A program made the position numbers and the translations under genes. The notes below the pieces were generated by a model. The model saw only the letters and a list, made by a program, of their open reading frames with translations. It searched no databases and had not been told where the DNA came from. Below are positions 49,082 to 58,177 of a stretch of 64,000 nt of DNA, piece after piece; positions within the stretch are counted from its first letter, which is position 1, and every line of letters starts with the position of its first letter. The stretch is from Paenibacillus aquistagni (lineage in GTDB: Bacteria; Bacillota; Bacilli; Paenibacillales; Paenibacillaceae), in assembly GCF_900177815.1 (NCBI RefSeq), contig NZ_FXAZ01000002.1, positions 496,001 through 560,000 on the forward strand. Direction: 5' to 3'.

Positions 49082-51592
49082 TTAGCTTAGCGCAGCCTTC
49101 AAGAACCGACCCGTATGCGACTCCTGACGTTCTGCCACCTGCTCAGGCGTCCCCATCGCTATCAGCTGTCCGCCCGCTTCGCCGCCTTCTGGCCCCAGAT
49201 CCACAACCCAGTCGGACTCGCGAACCAGATCCATATTGTGCTCGACAAGAATAACGGTATTGTCCGCATCCACCAGCTTCTGCAGCAGCACAAGCAAGCG
49301 TGCGGCATCCTTCGGATGGAGTCCGGTTGAAGGCTCATCCAGCAAATACAGCGTATGCTTCTTCGTCCGCTTGCTGAGCTCCTTCGCAAGCTTAAGACGC
49401 TGGCCTTCACCGCCTGAGAGCGTTCGAACCGACTGTCCCCAGTTCAGATAGCCAAGGCCAACCTCGCACAGCAGCTCGATCATGCTGGCCATCTTTTTTT
49501 CCGAAGCGAAGACTTCCAGGCTTTCCTCAATGGACAGGTCCAAGAGATCAGAGATCGAATAGCCCTGATACGTAACCGCCAAGACCTCCTCTTTGAAGCG
49601 GCGTCCATGGCATACCGTACAGGTGACCTCCATGTCCGGGAGGAAGTTCATATCGAGAGTAACGACGCCAAGCCCCTGACAGTTCTCGCAGCGCCCGCCA
49701 GCCGTGTTGAAGGAGAAATGCTTCGAGGTAAGCTTCTGCTTCTTGGCTTCCGGCTGACCTGCAAAGAGGTTGCGCAGCTGAGTGAATACATCGGTGTATG
49801 TCGCCACATTCGAGCGCTGCATGCGTCCAATCGGAGATTGGTCAGCCAAGATCAGCTCTTCAATATGCTCCAAGCCTTCGATTCGATCACACCCCGGACG
49901 CTTCGCGTGCTCGATGCCGCCTTCAGCCAGCAGATCGAACATCAGCGTCGATTTGCCGGAGCCCGATACCCCAGTAACCGAGGACAGCGCGCCCAAGGGG
50001 AAGCTGACATCGATATTCCGCAGATTACGAAGATGTGCATTGTGAATGGTTAGCGCTTGACCATTCCCTTTCCTTCGCTTGCGTGGAGGAACCGACTGTT
50101 CTTCCTCTCTCAGATAAGCTCCAGTGACGGATGCTGGAGTAGCCTTCAACTCCTCCAGGGTACCTTCGCCAACAATCATGCCGCCCCGGCTTCCCGCCTC
50201 AGGGCCCATATCGATGATATGATCAGCAGCACGCATCATTTCTGGATCATGCTCAATTACGAGTACCGTATTGCCTAGGTCCCGAAGCTGCTTCAGCACA
50301 AGAATAAGTCCCTCGGTATCCTTTGGATGGAGGCCCCTCGACGGCTCGTCCAATACGTACAGCACACCCGTTAACCCAGAGCCGAGCAGTGTCGCAAGTC
50401 TTAAGCGCTGGGCTTCGCCTCCGGATAAGGTAATCGTCTGCCGGTCCAAGCTCAGATAGCTCAGTCCGACATTCACGATGCGCTCGATGCGGCTCGGCAG
50501 ATCCTCCATGACCGGCTGCAGCAGCATGCGTTCCTGCTCATTCAGCTGGCTTGCAAGCTTCGTCATCCACTCATGAACATCCGAGAGCGACCAACTGGAC
50601 AAGTTTGCAATAGAGGCTCCATACACCTGAACGGACCGGCTTTCCTCGTTCAGCCGCTTGCCTTGACACGTCTTACAGGTTTGCTGGGTAAAAAAAGTGC
50701 CCGAATGACCGTAGGAAGCGCCTGCCGCATCCCCATCCTTCTCCTTGAATCTTCGCCACATGCCCGTAAGGATGCCCTCGAACTTCCCCTTGGAGACGGT
50801 CTTTGGAGGCTGAACATCTGGATAGTGACGGGAGAATTCCTCACTTTCTGCGCCGTAGTACAGCATATCTCTCGCTGCAACCGTATACTTTTCAAGCGGA
50901 AGATCGAGATCAAATTCGAAGCCATAATACGTTCCCGCTGCTGCCAGCACATTCCCATAATACTCGATCAGGCCTTCGTTCAAGAATACAACGCCGCCTT
51001 CACGAAAGCTCTTGTCTTGGTCAAACACAGCTTCTGCATTCAAGCTTGCCACTTCACCCAATCCCGCACAGTGCGCACAGGCCCCTTCAGGCGTATTGAA
51101 GGAAAAGTGACGCATTGTAAGCTTCGAGAGTGAAGTGCGGCATGAAGGACAGGATACCGTTCCTTCCCGTTCTTCCTCCTCATTCATCCCCTGATCAACG
51201 CCTATCTCTGCCGCCTGCTCCACCATCTCACCACAAGTTGGACAAGGACGCTTCCCGATTCGCGAGTACACATATCTTAAGAAGGAATGAATATCCGTGA
51301 GCGTTCCTACTGTGGAGCGCGGATTGCGATTGGTAACATGCTGGCCCACACTGATCGACGGAGAAAGACCGGTAATAGAGTCCACCTTTGGCTTCGTGAA
51401 TGAGTCGGTAATCATCCCCATCGACTCCATGTACTGCCGCTGGCACTCCTTCTGCAAGGTCTCCATGGCTAATGTGGATTTTCCTGAGCCAGATGGGCCG
51501 GTCAGCACAACCAGCTTGTGTTTGGGAATCTCAAGCGTAATATTCTTCAGGTTATGCTCTCTTGCTCCTTTGATCCTAATGCTCTCAAACAA
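49082..51592 (-). CDS. UvrA2-type ABC protein (excinuclease A paralogue)
   Basis: 836 residues against about 940 for housekeeping UvrA. Two ABC halves are present: Walker A GPSGSGKST near residue 34 and GVSGSGKST near 545, signatures LSGGEAQRLRLA and LSGGEGQRLKLA, and Walker B LDEPSRGLHP and LDEPSTGLHP. Zinc modules CPTCGE...CPSC and CENCQGLGV...CTVCHGRRF are kept. The shorter length between the first Walker A and its signature suggests a reduced UvrB-binding region, as in UvrA2/DrrC. Such paralogues protect against DNA-binding drugs. Start TTG 51592 with AAGGAGGG. It is divergent from a MerR regulator. Confidence 0.9.
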   Translation of the reverse strand: MFESIRIKGAREHNLKNITLEIPKHKLVVLTGPSGSGKSTLAMETLQKECQRQYMESMGMITDSFTKPKVDSITGLSPSISVGQHVTNRNPRSTVGTLTDIHSFLRYVYSRIGKRPCPTCGEMVEQAAEIGVDQGMNEEEEREGTVSCPSCRTSLSKLTMRHFSFNTPEGACAHCAGLGEVASLNAEAVFDQDKSFREGGVVFLNEGLIEYYGNVLAAAGTYYGFEFDLDLPLEKYTVAARDMLYYGAESEEFSRHYPDVQPPKTVSKGKFEGILTGMWRRFKEKDGDAAGASYGHSGTFFTQQTCKTCQGKRLNEESRSVQVYGASIANLSSWSLSDVHEWMTKLASQLNEQERMLLQPVMEDLPSRIERIVNVGLSYLSLDRQTITLSGGEAQRLRLATLLGSGLTGVLYVLDEPSRGLHPKDTEGLILVLKQLRDLGNTVLVIEHDPEMMRAADHIIDMGPEAGSRGGMIVGEGTLEELKATPASVTGAYLREEEQSVPPRKRRKGNGQALTIHNAHLRNLRNIDVSFPLGALSSVTGVSGSGKSTLMFDLLAEGGIEHAKRPGCDRIEGLEHIEELILADQSPIGRMQRSNVATYTDVFTQLRNLFAGQPEAKKQKLTSKHFSFNTAGGRCENCQGLGVVTLDMNFLPDMEVTCTVCHGRRFKEEVLAVTYQGYSISDLLDLSIEESLEVFASEKKMASMIELLCEVGLGYLNWGQSVRTLSGGEGQRLKLAKELSKRTKKHTLYLLDEPSTGLHPKDAARLLVLLQKLVDADNTVILVEHNMDLVRESDWVVDLGPEGGEAGGQLIAMGTPEQVAERQESHTGRFLKAALS

Positions 51593-51793
51593 GGCTATCC
51601 CTCCTTAAAATGGTGTTGCGGAAGTCTAAAGCGAGAAATGTGCGTAGAGTGTCACGATATGAAGCAGTGGCTGGAGTGAAGCGGTCATCCCTCATAGACC
51701 ATGTTCGCAACTTTATCGAATTAGAACCCTATCATACTACATTCATGCAAGTCTTAAGGTTTATCCTTTATTACCCTTTGTTTACAAGCATTC

Positions 51794-51823
51794 TATTGAC
51801 TAAACCTTCAATAGGATCATAAT
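51794..51823 (+). promoter_or_regulatory. merR-type promoter with internal dyad
   Basis: TTGACT (51796-51801) and CATAAT (51818-51823) have a 16-bp spacer. The inverted repeat TATTGA...TCAATA (51794-51799 and 51808-51813) spans the -35 and spacer, the usual place of a MerR operator. Confidence 0.5.
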
Positions 51824-51854
51824 GTTTATACACAATCTTTTTCAGGAGGGAGTC

Positions 51855-52577
51855 ATGAATAAAATTCGCCCGATTGATATTGCAGCTCGGCTTGGCATCA
51901 GTACAGAGACGCTGAGGAACTATGAGGCACACGGACTCGTCCCCCCTATTGAGCGGGGAGCAAACGGGTATCGTATATATACCGAAGAGCATGTTTATTA
52001 TTTTGAATGCATCTGGTGGATGTCACAGGGCTTTGGCATGAAGTTTACAGCTGAAGTCATGCCATATATTCATCGCGGAGAGGTCGACGCCGTTCTATGG
52101 CGGATTCATGCGGTGCAAGCAGAACTGCATCAGGACAAGCTCATGACGGACCGAACGCTCTCGATGCTGGAGAATCAAGCGTTGGAGCATTTGCCTTCTC
52201 ATCGCGCGCGCACCTGGATGACCATTGGCGAAGTCTCGCACGAGACGGGCGTCCCGGCCTCGGCTATTCGTTACTGGGAAAAGCAAGGCTTGCTCAGCCT
52301 TAATCGCGAGGAGAATAATCAATACCGCAAGTTTAACGCCGTTCATGTGCGGCAGATCCTTCTTATTCGCACTTTGCGCCTGTCGGTATGGTCATTGGAG
52401 GTGATCAAAGAGGTGCTGAGCGAGTTCGATCATCAGCATGTTGATCAAGTGAAGCAGGCTGCGCAGATTTCCCTGAAGCATCTGAATGAGCGAAGCCAAG
52501 CCCAGTTCCGCGGGGTCCACGCGCTCTATCAGCTGTGCCAATATTTGAACCTCGTCGTGGCTTCAGCCCAACACTAA
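51855..52577 (+). CDS. MerR-family regulator with two HTH domains
   Basis: 240 residues from ATG 51855 (CAGGAGGG upstream). Two MerR-type HTH domains are present: IRPIDIAARLGISTETLRNY near residue 3, followed by NGYRIYTEEHVYYFECI, and TIGEVSHETGVPASAIRYWE near 125, followed by NNQYRKFNAVHVRQILLIRT. The double-HTH arrangement is rare; single-HTH MerR proteins usually use a C-terminal effector domain. The end (residues 195-240) is a helical segment without cysteine pairs, so it is not a metal sensor. The divergent UvrA2 gene suggests a response to DNA-binding drugs. Confidence 0.9.
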   Translation: MNKIRPIDIAARLGISTETLRNYEAHGLVPPIERGANGYRIYTEEHVYYFECIWWMSQGFGMKFTAEVMPYIHRGEVDAVLWRIHAVQAELHQDKLMTDRTLSMLENQALEHLPSHRARTWMTIGEVSHETGVPASAIRYWEKQGLLSLNREENNQYRKFNAVHVRQILLIRTLRLSVWSLEVIKEVLSEFDHQHVDQVKQAAQISLKHLNERSQAQFRGVHALYQLCQYLNLVVASAQH

Positions 52578-52578
52578 C

Positions 52579-52605
52579 AGCCCCTCAATCTCACCATGAG
52601 GGGCT
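52579..52605 (+). terminator. Terminator-like hairpin after merR
   Basis: AGCCCCTCA pairs with TGAGGGGCT across a 9-nt loop. The T run (TTTTT) lies about 8 bp later, so efficiency is uncertain. Confidence 0.5.
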
Positions 52606-52622
52606 CTGCACAATTTTTCTCA

Positions 52623-52673
52623 CCTATTAGAATTAGCGCACCGTATTGCAATACGGGACATCGCCTATTAGAA
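52623..52673. repeat. 16-bp perfect palindrome between 10-bp direct repeats
   Basis: CCGTATTGCAATACGG (52641-52656) is flanked by CCTATTAGAA at 52623-52632 and 52664-52673. The right repeat contains the stop codon of the next gene. There is no U tract. It could be an operator or a small insertion with target duplication; its role is unknown. Confidence 0.6.
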
Positions 52674-53429
52674 ATACGTATATCCGAAGTCATGGCTATA
52701 GGTAAACGCTTCGCCTTCGGTGATCTCCACAATCTCTAGAACATGCTTCTTCGTCATTAAATGCCGCTTCAGATTCTCGCTCGTCTCCGCCGCAAACAGC
52801 TCGTCAATAGCGTTCTTGGTCTCATCCTCCATCGTAAGATCGCTCATCGTCTTCTCGGATCGTATGATGCATAGATACGTTCCTTCAGGAATGTTATCTA
52901 GAATATAATTGCCGTAGCCGTCCGCCTTGGCTGAATAGATGCCTTGCTTCTCTAGTGAGTCGGTTGAAGCCAAAGTCAGTCCAAATATCTTATCATCATA
53001 TTTCTGCTTAGGCTTCCACTTGATCAACGCCACCCGAGCCCCAACATCCGGCTTCGTGCCAACATCATCGTTGTACTGCCAGGTGACGACACCCTTCATC
53101 GATCCAGTGCCTGTCTGTCGTGCATTCGAAGAAGTCAAAGAGGACGGAGGCTTGGCATCTGAGCCCGCATTCTTATCAGAAGTCCGGCTCTCATCTTGTC
53201 CCTTCTGATCCACTGGCGATGTGGATGTGCTGTCATGCTGCGTACCGCCGTCCTTCGTTGTATTCCCTTTAGAAGCTTCTGGAGAAGAAGAGGAAGCCGG
53301 TTTTTCGATCACCGTCACTTGCTGCTCGGTCAGCACCTCTCCCTTCTTCACTTCAATAATCATCGTTATTAAAAGCACGTCCAATAAGACCAAGGTCAAA
53401 ATGACCATGCCATAGAGTACCTTTTTCAT
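52668..53429 (-). CDS. Membrane-anchored protein with carboxypeptidase-regulatory-like domain
   Basis: 253 residues. The membrane anchor VLYGMVILTLVLLDVLLITM (about 4-23) comes first. A low-complexity Ser/Thr/Asp/Lys linker follows (about 45-110, such as ASSSSPEASKGNTTKDGG). The folded domain (about 112-253) includes MKGVVTWQYNDDVGTKPDVG, then GIYSAKADGYGNYILDNIPE and GTYLCIIRSEKT, the pattern of CarboxypepD_reg/CNA-B beta sandwiches. The outer domain probably mediates wall or protein contact. No enzyme motif. It is a single gene facing the merR gene. Confidence 0.7.
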   Translation of the reverse strand: MKKVLYGMVILTLVLLDVLLITMIIEVKKGEVLTEQQVTVIEKPASSSSPEASKGNTTKDGGTQHDSTSTSPVDQKGQDESRTSDKNAGSDAKPPSSLTSSNARQTGTGSMKGVVTWQYNDDVGTKPDVGARVALIKWKPKQKYDDKIFGLTLASTDSLEKQGIYSAKADGYGNYILDNIPEGTYLCIIRSEKTMSDLTMEDETKNAIDELFAAETSENLKRHLMTKKHVLEIVEITEGEAFTYSHDFGYTYF

Positions 53430-53680
53430 CGTTACTGCGTTCTCCCTGTTCGTCGATTGGATAGTAAGATTGACCTATGCATGATCTCTATACTATCACC
53501 AATTATATGAACAGAGAATCACAAGTCTATGAAAAAATAGTCGTATTTTCACGAAATGTATCAAAAAGGCGAAAAGAGAGGCACCATTTACGCATTCTAA
53601 ATAAAAATCGGAATTCGCATCTCCGTTTTCTCCACTTCAATTTTTAATAGATCGTACTACCCTTGTGATTAAGGATCGTC

Positions 53681-54343
53681 CTACCGTTCTCCTTCCCACT
53701 CATGCATAAACTGCTCCAGATAACGTTCCATATACCGATGGCGTTCCTCTCCTATGCGCTTCGCAGCATTCGTATTCAGCTTATCCTTTAGCTTCAGGAG
53801 CTTCTCATAGAAATGGTTGATGGCTGTGCTCTTCTCCTCCCGATACTGCTCCAGTGTCATTGATTCTCGTATCGGCATCGCAGGATCATGGATCAAGTGC
53901 CCCTTCCAGCCAGCGTATAAGAAGGTACGTGCAATCGCAATAGCGCCAATGGCATCAAGTCGATCTGCATCCTGAACCACTTGACCTTCCAATGAACGCA
54001 TCGGCGGGTTCTTGCCTGCTGCATAGGACATCGTCGAGATAATCTCCATTATATGCTGTTGTTCCTTTGCAGCAAGCGGCTGCTCTTGAAGCCATGCGCT
54101 GACCTTGGCAAGGCCGGCTTCCTTCGATTCGTTCAGCTTCTCATCCGCTACATCATGCAGCAGAGCAGCGATTCTGCACAGCACAACATCCGCGCCTTCC
54201 TCCATGGCCAAGCGCTCAGCCATCTTGCTTACCCGCTGCACATGCCACCAGTCATGTCCGCTCAGATCATGCTCAAGTTTCTGCTTGGCAAACGCTTCCG
54301 CAGCATCTGCGACTGCGTTCCTTTGCTGCTCCATTGCATTCAT
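53681..54343 (-). CDS. HD-domain phosphohydrolase, YedJ-like
   Basis: 220 residues. HD motifs: HDLSGHDWWHVQRVSKMAER (His near 29), CRIAALLHDVADEKLN (HD near 64-65), and DADRLDAIGAIAIARTFLYA (Asp near 128). The family of metal-dependent phosphohydrolases includes YedJ and YpgQ, some of which hydrolyse nucleotides. C-terminal helices (KLLKLKDKLNTNAAKRIGEE) are typical. ATG 54343 has AGGAGAGCC upstream. Exact substrate unknown. The 340-bp stretch upstream also holds the promoter of the ArpU gene. Confidence 0.9.
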   Translation of the reverse strand: MNAMEQQRNAVADAAEAFAKQKLEHDLSGHDWWHVQRVSKMAERLAMEEGADVVLCRIAALLHDVADEKLNESKEAGLAKVSAWLQEQPLAAKEQQHIMEIISTMSYAAGKNPPMRSLEGQVVQDADRLDAIGAIAIARTFLYAGWKGHLIHDPAMPIRESMTLEQYREEKSTAINHFYEKLLKLKDKLNTNAAKRIGEERHRYMERYLEQFMHEWEGER

Positions 54344-54685
54344 TTGGCTCTCCTCCTATGCGTTTCTTCTTGCTTCGATATCCATTCATTCGCTTGAATA
54401 TAGCTAGATTATAGTTGTTCTATTATAAAACTCAAGTGACGCATCGTGGCGTCAAATTTGTGAACTTCCCTGCTGCCATGCGTTCTGCATCTAGTTATCC
54501 CTCTTGGAACTCGCCTATTGATTTCTTGACGAAAATACCATTATCTTTCGATGCCGCTTAAACGGCATGTGAGAATTTTACGATTATTCTAAATATGAGA
54601 ACATTTGTTCCTATTTTGTGGTATAATGAATTTACCTGCCACGGTGTTCCATAGTTCAGATGGAAATGAAGGAGGACATGCAGCA
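54344..54685. promoter_or_regulatory. Control region with LexA box at the ArpU promoter
   Basis: GAACATTTGTTC (54599-54610) fits the Bacillus LexA core with an AT-rich centre. TATAAT (54622-54627) lies 11 bp downstream, so the box would cover the -35 region. A hairpin, ATGCCG-cttaaa-CGGCAT, lies at 54551-54568. The 60-nt leader ends at GGAGG, 11 bp before the start codon at 54686. Direct LexA control of this promoter is inferred. Confidence 0.65.
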
Positions 54686-55153
54686 ATGTCGATGGACTTT
54701 TTGAAGACACCTGATATGAACAAGTTAAATTCCAAAGCGGTGAAGGCTCAGATCGAGGAAGTCTTCTCCAAGTATAGAATGTGCAAGGTGATGAAGTTCG
54801 CCGTAAGAGAGGCAAGGATCACCCCGAATTACGAGGCAAGGGAGAACGGTGCAACGAATCGGGTTGGTGATCCGACCGCACAAGTTGCGGTTTACAATAC
54901 GGATAAAGCCAATGAGTGCCTGCAGTTCTGTGCCCTCATTGAATCCATTGTGAATGAGCTTGAGGTGGATGAACAGCTGTTGATTCGCGAACGGTATATG
55001 AAGTCAGCTCGCATGACCGATACCAAGGTATACAGCTTCAGCTTCGATCCCCCGATCAGTGCAGTGACCTACGGACAAATCCGCAAGCGTGCATTTGAGA
55101 AGCTGCTTCATGCGTTTCAATTCGCGTTTCCTAAGCCGCGTCAGGACCAATAA
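54686..55153 (+). CDS. ArpU/RinA-type phage late transcription regulator
   Basis: 155 residues from ATG 54686; ATG 54692 is an alternative. The N-terminal half is helical (VFSKYRMCKVMKFAVREARI). The middle (QFCALIESIVNELEVDEQLL, then IRERYMKS) and the C-terminal HTH-like SAVTYGQIRKRAFEKLLHAF match ArpU-family regulators of phage late genes, which resemble sigma region 4 (as in PBSX Xpf). No other phage gene lies nearby; the tail modules are about 15 kb away. With the LexA box at its promoter, it is the best candidate for the activator of both tail modules. Confidence 0.8.
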   Translation: MSMDFLKTPDMNKLNSKAVKAQIEEVFSKYRMCKVMKFAVREARITPNYEARENGATNRVGDPTAQVAVYNTDKANECLQFCALIESIVNELEVDEQLLIRERYMKSARMTDTKVYSFSFDPPISAVTYGQIRKRAFEKLLHAFQFAFPKPRQDQ

Positions 55154-55689
55154 TGCTAATGACTTAAATCCCATTGTTTATGGCCAGCGCCTGTCCTATT
55201 CACTCTACCCATCCATATGAGCAGAAGGACAGGCATGCAGCAATTCTAGCTGCCAGCCTACTTTATCTTTTCCCTCGCATATGAACTTAAGATCTAATCA
55301 AGGTGCGGCGGTAGAAGTGAAGTAACCTTTGCCAACCTGAAACCAATACGAATATCGCCCCGAACATGAGGGTATCCTCTCTATCCAAGCATCTCCAAAC
55401 AAACAACTGCATGCATATAAAAATGCACCCATCGATGGATGAGTGCATTCTTTGTTGGGCCTATATTCTCTTGTCAGCCCGTTCCTATCTATATTTATTG
55501 CATCTATTGAACCATATATCCCCTGGCACTCTGATTCTAACACCAATCTGCCATATGAGCAAAGCCAAAATGGCCTCACATCAACAGCTGCAGCGTCAAC
55601 TTGTTTCTTGAGTGGCATTCTCAGCCAGCAGGGCTTAGAAATGAGCCCATGCAACTTACAACTCAAGCCCTGCCTCCGATATGCCGCTG
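55154..55689. other. Intergenic stretch with leftward terminator and one possible mini-gene
   Basis: A hairpin, GCCTGTCCT with AGGACAGGC (55186-55234), has no U tract. On the minus strand AATGCACTCATC pairs with GATGGGTGCATT (55422-55449), followed by UUUUUAU, a good terminator for the gntR operon. A 26-codon minus-strand frame (55287-55367, starting MFGAIFVLVSGWQRLLHF) has a GAGAGGA site 7 bp upstream and may be a small membrane protein. No longer gene is supported. Confidence 0.45.
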
Positions 55690-56403
55690 CTAGATGTCGT
55701 AATTGACCACATAGCTGTGCATGGCTGTATTATAATAGCCTTCGCTGTATTCAATAAGCTCTCCCGATTCGTCATAAGAGAAGCGGGATCGCTTGAGCAG
55801 CAAGGCGCCGTCCTCAACAAGGAGCGCTTCCTGAACCGCTCGCGGCGCAGGCGCCACCGCGAATTCATCACGGTATTTGCCAAGAGAGATGCTGTGCTCC
55901 TCCAAGCGCTCGTACAGCGATTGCGAGTCTAGATTGCTTAGATCAAGCGAGGCAAGGCGATTCGTAAAATAATGCGTGTAGTGAATGTATGGCTGGCCAT
56001 CTAGATCATACATGCGTTCAATGCATAGACAGTGTTCTCCGAACAACTGATGTACGCGAGAACCTCCATCGTTCGTCATGATGTGAGCCTGAATGAGACG
56101 CTTGCGAATCTGATGTCCTTCCTCGACCAGCACTTCCGTGAATCGCTTCCACTTCGACAGCTTGGATACAGACGTATTGCGGATAACCTTCGTACCCTTG
56201 CCGCTGCTCTTCTCCAGATACCCCTCTTGTACGAGCTCAATGATCGCATTGCGAACCGTAATCTTGCTTACATTGAACTCTTCCTCAAGCTGCGGCTCTG
56301 AAGGAATATTTGACCCAAGCGGGTACACCCCATGCAGGATGCGCTCCTTGATAATATTCATGATCTGCACATACAAAGGTCTTTGGTTCCGTGACAATTT
56401 CAC
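55690..56403 (-). CDS. GntR/HutC-family regulator of the dga-like operon
   Basis: 237 residues from GTG 56403 (AAAGGTAGG 8 bp upstream). wHTH (1-70): PLYVQIMNIIKERILHGVYP, then SEPQLEEEFNVSKITVRNAI. The effector domain of the UTRA type (about 85-237) includes CLCIERMYDLDGQPYIHYTH and ESGELIEYSEGYYNTAMHSY. It is the last gene of the operon, so it probably represses its own operon via the palindromes at 60413-60481. The effector is likely a phosphorylated sugar acid. Confidence 0.9.
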   Translation of the reverse strand: MKLSRNQRPLYVQIMNIIKERILHGVYPLGSNIPSEPQLEEEFNVSKITVRNAIIELVQEGYLEKSSGKGTKVIRNTSVSKLSKWKRFTEVLVEEGHQIRKRLIQAHIMTNDGGSRVHQLFGEHCLCIERMYDLDGQPYIHYTHYFTNRLASLDLSNLDSQSLYERLEEHSISLGKYRDEFAVAPAPRAVQEALLVEDGALLLKRSRFSYDESGELIEYSEGYYNTAMHSYVVNYDI

Positions 56404-56412
56404 CTGTTAAGC

Positions 56413-57429
56413 CTACCTTTCTACATCTCCTACTGCATCCACCATCGCTCGCAGAATATCTCTTTCTGAGGACATCGGCGTGTCGCCAACGATGGTATGG
56501 GCAAGCATGCCGGATGCTGCGGCAAACGCTACCGTTTGCTGCGGGGAGAAGCCTTGGAATTCACCATGCATAATGCCGCAGGTATAAGCATCTCCAGCCC
56601 CTATTCTATCATAGACGGCGAACGTAAGCAGTTCAGAGTAGCAAAAGGCTTTATCTTTGTATACATAGCCTCGAAGCGAGTGAGTATTATCGCCGTTAAT
56701 GGAACGATGCGTACCAGCGATGACCGAGATATCATACGCTGCCGCCACCTGCGGAATCAAGTCCTGCAGCTGCTCGGAGCGCTCGGTCTTATTGGTGTCC
56801 ATCCCCAGAATCAACATCGCATCCTTCTCGTTCATCATGACGATATCCGCAAGCTGCAGCATCTCGACATAATGCGGCTTCGCCTTCGCATAGCCGCCAT
56901 CCCCCCAATGCGCAGGGCGATAGTTGCAATCGAAGACGACTGTCCCGCCAGCTTCCTTGACTGCTCTCGCTAGAGCCTTCATATGCTGACGGACAAGGTC
57001 GTTCATCGCAAGCGTAATGCCGCAGAAGTGCACCACATCGATCTGCTGTGCGATCACTTTATAATCGTATGTCTGTTCTGGTGCAGTATTGAAGCTGCTC
57101 TCCTGACGATTGCTGTAGGTAACGCGGCTTGCGCGGGCCCCGAAGCCATTTTCGAGAAAATACATGCCTAAATACTTTCCGCCACGGGTCAGAAAGTTCG
57201 GCAGAATGCCGAGCTTGCGCAAGTGCGCTTCTGCCGCATCCCCGATCGGATTATCCGGCAGCCGCGAGATCAAGTATCCTGTGTGGCCAAGGCGAGCCAG
57301 CGCCGCACTTACATTCACGCCTGTCCCGGAGAATGAATAGTTCAAATTGCTTGCTTGGCTCAAGAGCTGATAGCCTGGCACTTGCAGACGCATCATGACC
57401 TCGCCAAAAGCAGCAATTTTCTTAGGCAT
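56413..57429 (-). CDS. PfkB-family sugar kinase, KDG kinase-like
   Basis: 338 residues. The N-terminus IAAFGEVMMRLQVPGYQLLS, then YSFSGTGVNVSAALARLGH, and the C-terminal signature DRIGAGDAYTCGIMHGEF (near 285) with the catalytic Asp are PfkB motifs. In operons of this kind the kinase makes 2-keto-3-deoxy-6-phosphogluconate for the aldolase encoded next door. It overlaps the aldolase gene by 8 bases. It could also phosphorylate a related sugar acid. Confidence 0.88.
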   Translation of the reverse strand: MPKKIAAFGEVMMRLQVPGYQLLSQASNLNYSFSGTGVNVSAALARLGHTGYLISRLPDNPIGDAAEAHLRKLGILPNFLTRGGKYLGMYFLENGFGARASRVTYSNRQESSFNTAPEQTYDYKVIAQQIDVVHFCGITLAMNDLVRQHMKALARAVKEAGGTVVFDCNYRPAHWGDGGYAKAKPHYVEMLQLADIVMMNEKDAMLILGMDTNKTERSEQLQDLIPQVAAAYDISVIAGTHRSINGDNTHSLRGYVYKDKAFCYSELLTFAVYDRIGAGDAYTCGIMHGEFQGFSPQQTVAFAAASGMLAHTIVGDTPMSSERDILRAMVDAVGDVER

Positions 57430-58177
57430 GATGATCGACCCACTTCTTCATAACGGCAAGCAAGGTGCGAACATCCTCAACCCTTGTCTTGCCTGTTGCT
57501 TTATCAATAATGGAAGAGTATACATGCGGGATGACCTGCGGTACATTCGCTTCAAGCGCAATACGCAGGATCGGTTCGAAGTTATCCAGATCAATGCCGC
57601 CTGTAGGCTCAAGCGCAAAGCCTTCCTCGCTGCATGCCTTTGCTACAGCGCGAAGTTCGTCCTCGCATTCCAGCCCATTCATTGGGAAATACTTGAGCGC
57701 GTTGCCGCCCATATCGCGAACAAGCGCAATCGCGGTCTTGATCGGAACAATGGCCTTCTCAGGCTGAGCAGCACTGATAGGACCCGTGGAGATATTCACA
57801 TAACCCACTTGACCTGTCGGAGACACCAAGCTGTTGATCCAGCTGTCCTGCTCTCCCAGATTAGCGCGGGTCGCTCCTACAGCAGGAAACACTTGATTGA
57901 TATGCGTACCTGGGTAATACTTGGCAATCTCAGCTACGACAGCAGCTTGGCGATTGTCGCCAGCGCCAAGGCCAATAGACACGGCATCCTCAATTTCCGC
58001 TCCATATTCCTTCATCGCCTTCACAGCGGCTTGAACCGTTGGATAATCCTTCGACAATACTCCAACGACCACATGACCTTCTGCCGCTTCATAGATTTCC
58101 TTTGCATTTTCCACGCTGTTTGCAAGCACATTCAGTGCTGCACGACCTTTATATAAACGCTGTTCCATCTTAGACAT
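57422..58177 (-). CDS. KDGP aldolase family protein, DgaF-like
   Basis: 251 residues: RLYKGRAALNVLANSVENAK, then YFPMNGLECEDELRAVAKAC and GFALEPTGGIDLDNFEPILR. These match DgaF/EF_0839-type proteins, which split 2-keto-3-deoxy-6-phosphogluconate to pyruvate and glyceraldehyde 3-phosphate. A mid-domain Lys in the ALKYFPMNGL segment may form the Schiff base. ATG 58177 with GGAGGAG upstream. It overlaps dgaE by 8 bases. Confidence 0.88.
   Translation of the reverse strand: MSKMEQRLYKGRAALNVLANSVENAKEIYEAAEGHVVVGVLSKDYPTVQAAVKAMKEYGAEIEDAVSIGLGAGDNRQAAVVAEIAKYYPGTHINQVFPAVGATRANLGEQDSWINSLVSPTGQVGYVNISTGPISAAQPEKAIVPIKTAIALVRDMGGNALKYFPMNGLECEDELRAVAKACSEEGFALEPTGGIDLDNFEPILRIALEANVPQVIPHVYSSIIDKATGKTRVEDVRTLLAVMKKWVDHHA

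Noticed and set aside
55298..55666. A 122-residue minus-strand frame downstream of gntR
   Set aside because: It reads through a good terminator (55417-55449), has no ribosome site, and shows no protein-like pattern.
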